A DNA stretch of 64,000 nt from Hydrangea macrophylla (Eukaryota > Streptophyta > Magnoliopsida > Cornales > Hydrangeaceae), in assembly GCA_033977485.1 (NCBI GenBank), contig CM066991.1:132513999-132577998 (forward strand). Reading direction: 5' to 3'. Below are positions 60,568-64,000 of the stretch, one piece after another (positions within the stretch are counted from its first letter, which is position 1; each line of letters begins with the position of its first letter). Below the pieces are notes generated by a model. It saw nothing but the letters and a program-made list of their open reading frames with translations, did no database searches and had not been told where the DNA came from. Position numbers and translations under genes: made by a program.

Positions 60568-60586
60568 TTTCTCCCTCCCTAAAAAG
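60568..60586 (-). other. Polypurine tract of gypsy element 2
   Basis: On the minus strand, purine-rich sequence ending AGGGAGGGAGAAA adjoins the LTR, identical in its last 13 bases to that of element 1. Confidence 0.8.
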
Positions 60587-60614
60587 GAGTTTGGTCCCCA
60601 AACTTACTCTTACC

Positions 60615-63600
60615 TCAGGTGTCGAATAAGTGCGGGTACTTTGCTCGAATCTCATCCTCTCGCTCCCAAGTAGCCTCTTCGACTGAATGGCTTCGCCATT
60701 GCACCATAACAAGAGGAATCACTTTAGTTCTCAATACTTGATCTTTTCTATCAAGAATTTGTACTGGATGCTCTACATAGGTCAAATCTTCCCGAATCTC
60801 TAACGGTTCTGGAACGATTACATGTTTCGAATCCGGCACATATCGTCGAAGCATTGACACGTGGAACACATTATGAACGTTCGCCAATTCTTGTGGCAAT
60901 TCCAACCGATAAGCCAACGGTCCTACCCGGTTAAGAATCAAATATGGCCCAACATACCTTGGACTGAGTTTACCTCGCTTACCAAACCGTGCTATGCCTT
61001 TTGAAGGCGATACTTTCAAAAACACATAGTCACCCACTTCAAACTCTAACGGTCTTCTACCCGTATCCGCATAACTTTTATAGCGACTTTGGGCGGTTTG
61101 TAACCGTTACTTTATCAATCGAATCTTGTCAGTAGTAATTTGAACTATCTCTGGCCCCAAAAGTTATTTTTCACCAACTTCTGTCCAACAAACCGGCGAT
61201 CTACACTTTCTACCATACAGTGCCTCATAAGGTGCCATTCCAATACTAGTTTGAAAACTGTTATTATAAGAAAATTCAATCAACGGCAAATGAGATTCCC
61301 AATCAGCTTTAAAATCCATAACACATACCCTCAACATATCTTCCAAAATCTGAATCACCCTCTCGGATTGACCATCAGTCTGGGGATGAAACGCAGTACT
61401 GAAATGTAAAGATGTTCCCATAGCCCTTTGCAAGCTTTCCCAAAATCTTGACACAAATCGAGTATCACGGTCCGATACTATCGAAACCGGTGCTCCATGA
61501 AGCCGTATAATCTCTCTAATATAAATCTCTGCAAGTTTTGATGGATCTTTGGTCTTGATGGGTAAGAAATGGGCTGACTTAGTCAACCGGTCAACAATAA
61601 CCCAAATGCTATCATTTGATTTTGTAGAATTTGGAAATCCCGATACAAAATCCATCGTAATATGTTCCCATTTCCACTCCGGTATCTCTAATGGGTGTAG
61701 TTCTCCCCCGGGTCGTTGATGTTCCAGTTTCACCTTTTGACAAGTCATGCATTTAGACACAAATTCTGCGACTTCTCGCTTCATACCACTCCACCAGTAA
61801 ATTTCTCGCAAGTCTCGGTACATTTTGGTGCTTCCCGGGTGTACTGAATACCTGGTATTATGAGCTTCCTCCATAACTTTATCTCTTAGATTCCCAACTT
61901 TAGGTACACATAAACGATTTATATACTTTAAGACACCATCATGGAAACTAAATTCTGGCATTTTACCTTCAGGTAATTCATCCACAATCTTCTTGAAATC
62001 TGGATCCAGTAGTTGATTAGACTTTATCTCACCAACAAGACTTGGCTGTGCCATAATTGCAGCCATTAACCCACCTTCAATTCTGGGAACCACTTCAAGT
62101 TTTAGTTGTTCAAATTCTTTCACCAACCTTTCTTGTCCGGTGAAGGCATAAGCTAAGTTTTCTGACGATTTTCGGCTCAAAGCATCTGCAACTACATTTG
62201 CTTTTCCCGGGTGATATTGAATCTTCAAGTCATAGTCTTTCATAAGTTCCAACCACCTTCTTTGTCTCATGTTAAGATCTCTCTGAGTGAACAGATATTT
62301 CAAACTTTTGTGATCGGTGAAGATTTCACAAGTTTCCCCGTATAGATAATGTCTCCAAATTTTCAGTGCGAAGATTATCGCCGCTAACTCCAAGTCATGT
62401 GTCGGGTAATTTTTCTCGTGAGATCTCAATTGTCGTGAAGCATAAGCTATCACTTTATCACCTTGAGTTAACACACATCCCAAGCCTTGGTGCGAAGCAT
62501 CGCTATAAATTCGAAAATTCCCAGTACCTGTTGGAATTGTAAGTACTGGTGCCGTAGTCAACTTTTTCTTCAATGCTACAAAACAATCTTCACATTCCTT
62601 GTTCCACTCAAACGGTACATCCTTTCTCATCAGCTTCGTCATTGGAGTTGCGATTCTAGAGAAGTCTTTAACAAATCTTCTATAATATCCGACTAACCCC
62701 AAGAAACTTTAAATCTCGGATACATTTGTCGGTCTTGACCAATTCATAACGGCTTCAATCTTCTGTGGGTCAACAGAAATACCATCTTTAGAAATCACGT
62801 GCCCTAGAAAAGTGACACTTGTTGACCAAACTCGCTCTTCTTTAATTTCCCAAATAACTGTTTCTCTCGAAGTCGCTGTAAGACTAGTCTCAAATGTTGT
62901 TCATGCTCCTCTGAATTCTTCGAGTAAATGAGAATGTCATCAATGAATACTATCACGAATTCATCCAAGTACGACTTGAACACACGGTTCATTAAATCCA
63001 TGAAGGCGGCAGGCGTATTAGTAACCCTAAACGGCATCACTAAAAATTCATAGTGCCCGTAGCGAGTCCTAAAGGCAGTCTTCTCTACATCCTCTGCTTT
63101 GACTTTCAATTGGTGGTATCCCGATCTCCAGTCTACCTTCGAAAATACCTGAGCCCCTTGAAGTTGATCGAATAAGTCGTCAATGCGTGGCAACGGGTAT
63201 TTGTTCTTGATGGTTACCTTGTTGATCTCCCGGTAGTCAATGCACATTCGCATTGTACCGTCCTTCTTTTTCACAAATAATACCGGTACACCCCACGGCG
63301 ATACACTAGGTCGGATAAAACCCTTGTCTAGCAACTCTTGTAACTGTATCTTCAACTCTTTCAACTCAACTGGTGCCATTCGATATGGTGCTCGTGAAAT
63401 TGGTTGAGTTTCCGGCATAACATCGATACTAAACTCAATTTCTCGATCAATTAACACACTAGGTAATTCTTCTAGAAACACATTCGGAAATTCTCTAACT
63501 ATCGGAATATCCTCAAGTTTTAAACCATTACCCCTAGTATCCAGTATACTACACAAGAACCCCCGACAACCTTTCTTCAACAAACGACATACTTCGATAG

Positions 63601-64000
63601 CCGACACTATATACGGCGGTGACACAACACCCTTGCCTTGGAAATAGAACATATCTTGATTCGGAATACGAAATATGACCCCTTTGTTATTACAATCGAT
63701 ATTTGCATAGTTTGCCGCTAACCAATCCATACCCAATATAATATCAAAGTGCTGAACGATTAATGGTACTAAATCGACTGTTAAACTTTTACCACCTATA
63801 TTTATCTCACAGTTTCTAAACACCCCTGAACTAATCAACGGAACCCCTAATGGTATTGCAACAGATAAATCATAATCCAGAAACTCTAATGGTTTATCTA
63901 GATACTTAGCAAAGTGATGTGATACGAACGAGTGTGTGGATCCCGAATCTATGAGTACATTTGCTAGGTGTGAGCAAATGGGAACCATACCTGAAACAAC
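60615..64000 (-). pseudogene. Gypsy element 2 pol (protease to integrase), lightly damaged, partial
   Basis: From right to left: protease with [12 protein letters not shown] (about 63960-63920), reverse transcriptase with [19 protein letters not shown] and [10 protein letters not shown], RNase H with [16 protein letters not shown] and TDHKSLKYL, integrase with the zinc-finger region [18 protein letters not shown], then [20 protein letters not shown] and [12 protein letters not shown], and a tail ending in a normal stop at 60615-60617. Four lesions are visible: a one-base loss in the reverse transcriptase near 62825, TAA at 62709-62711, TAA at 61164-61166 and TAA at 61107-61109. RNase H and most of integrase form one 512-residue open frame. 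Pol copies the element and inserts it; as written it cannot be made in full. Confidence 0.88.

Larger units (their letters stand above)
58062..64000 (-). mobile_element. Ty3-gypsy retrotransposon 2, same family as element 1, right end outside window
   Basis: In minus orientation the 3' LTR is 58062-60567, preceded (to the right) by a polypurine tract and pol. Pol runs rightwards to the protease at the window edge; gag and the 5' LTR lie beyond. It is closely related to element 1 at protein level, but with far fewer breaks, so it is probably younger or better kept. The left flank is CCACGG; the matching duplication cannot be checked. Confidence 0.9.

Overview
The window is nuclear DNA of a flowering plant, most likely a eudicot. 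It is AT-rich, its genes are split by GT-AG introns, it has long (GA)n, (CT)n, (TA)n and homopolymer tracts, and it is crowded with plant-type transposons. No cellular RNA gene, CRISPR array or bacterial-type operon was seen. The species cannot be fixed from the sequence alone.

Genes. Five protein genes look intact: a mitochondrial K+/H+-exchange-related (Mit_KHE1-type) protein in 8 exons (11636-17526, minus), an O-fucosyltransferase-family protein in 3 exons (19764-22423, minus), a NUMOD3-domain protein in 7 exons (27213-31924, minus), and two single-exon ATL-type RING-H2 ubiquitin ligases (49913-50440 and 55956-56822, both plus). A sixth locus (546-9812, minus) is a dead copy of the 26S proteasome ATPase gene RPT1. 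Its first exons read well, but it has a frameshift, an exon deletion, two nonsense changes, a changed Walker A residue and no central ATPase exons; a LINE remnant lies in the gap. The genes share no pathway; this is ordinary plant gene order with transposon-filled gaps.

Transposon landscape. 1-180 is the end of a retroelement gag-like frame. 1050-4115 is a LINE reduced to a broken ORF1 and a 3' tail. An Ac-like hAT element (13462-14551) sits in an intron of the Mit_KHE1-type gene with a perfect 8-bp target duplication. A 2.34-kb solo LTR (23207-25546, 5-bp duplication) lies inside an older inverted-repeat element. 33598-49593 is a nested stack: a decayed minus-strand Ty1-copia element whose right LTR was split by a 9.4-kb Ty3-gypsy element (39994-49442) and whose interior received a 1.34-kb solo LTR and three short inverted-repeat elements. 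58062-64000 is a second, minus-strand gypsy element of the same family that runs off the window.

I found no convincing new functional system. The most useful observations are a set of short, nearly palindromic elements (three with exact 9-bp target duplications), the gypsy 5' LTR in which about 0.77 kb is replaced by an inverted LTR end, clusters of 10-bp palindromes in two unrelated LTR families, a 54-bp in-frame duplication in the NUMOD3 gene, and a decay pattern dominated by apparent C-to-T changes.
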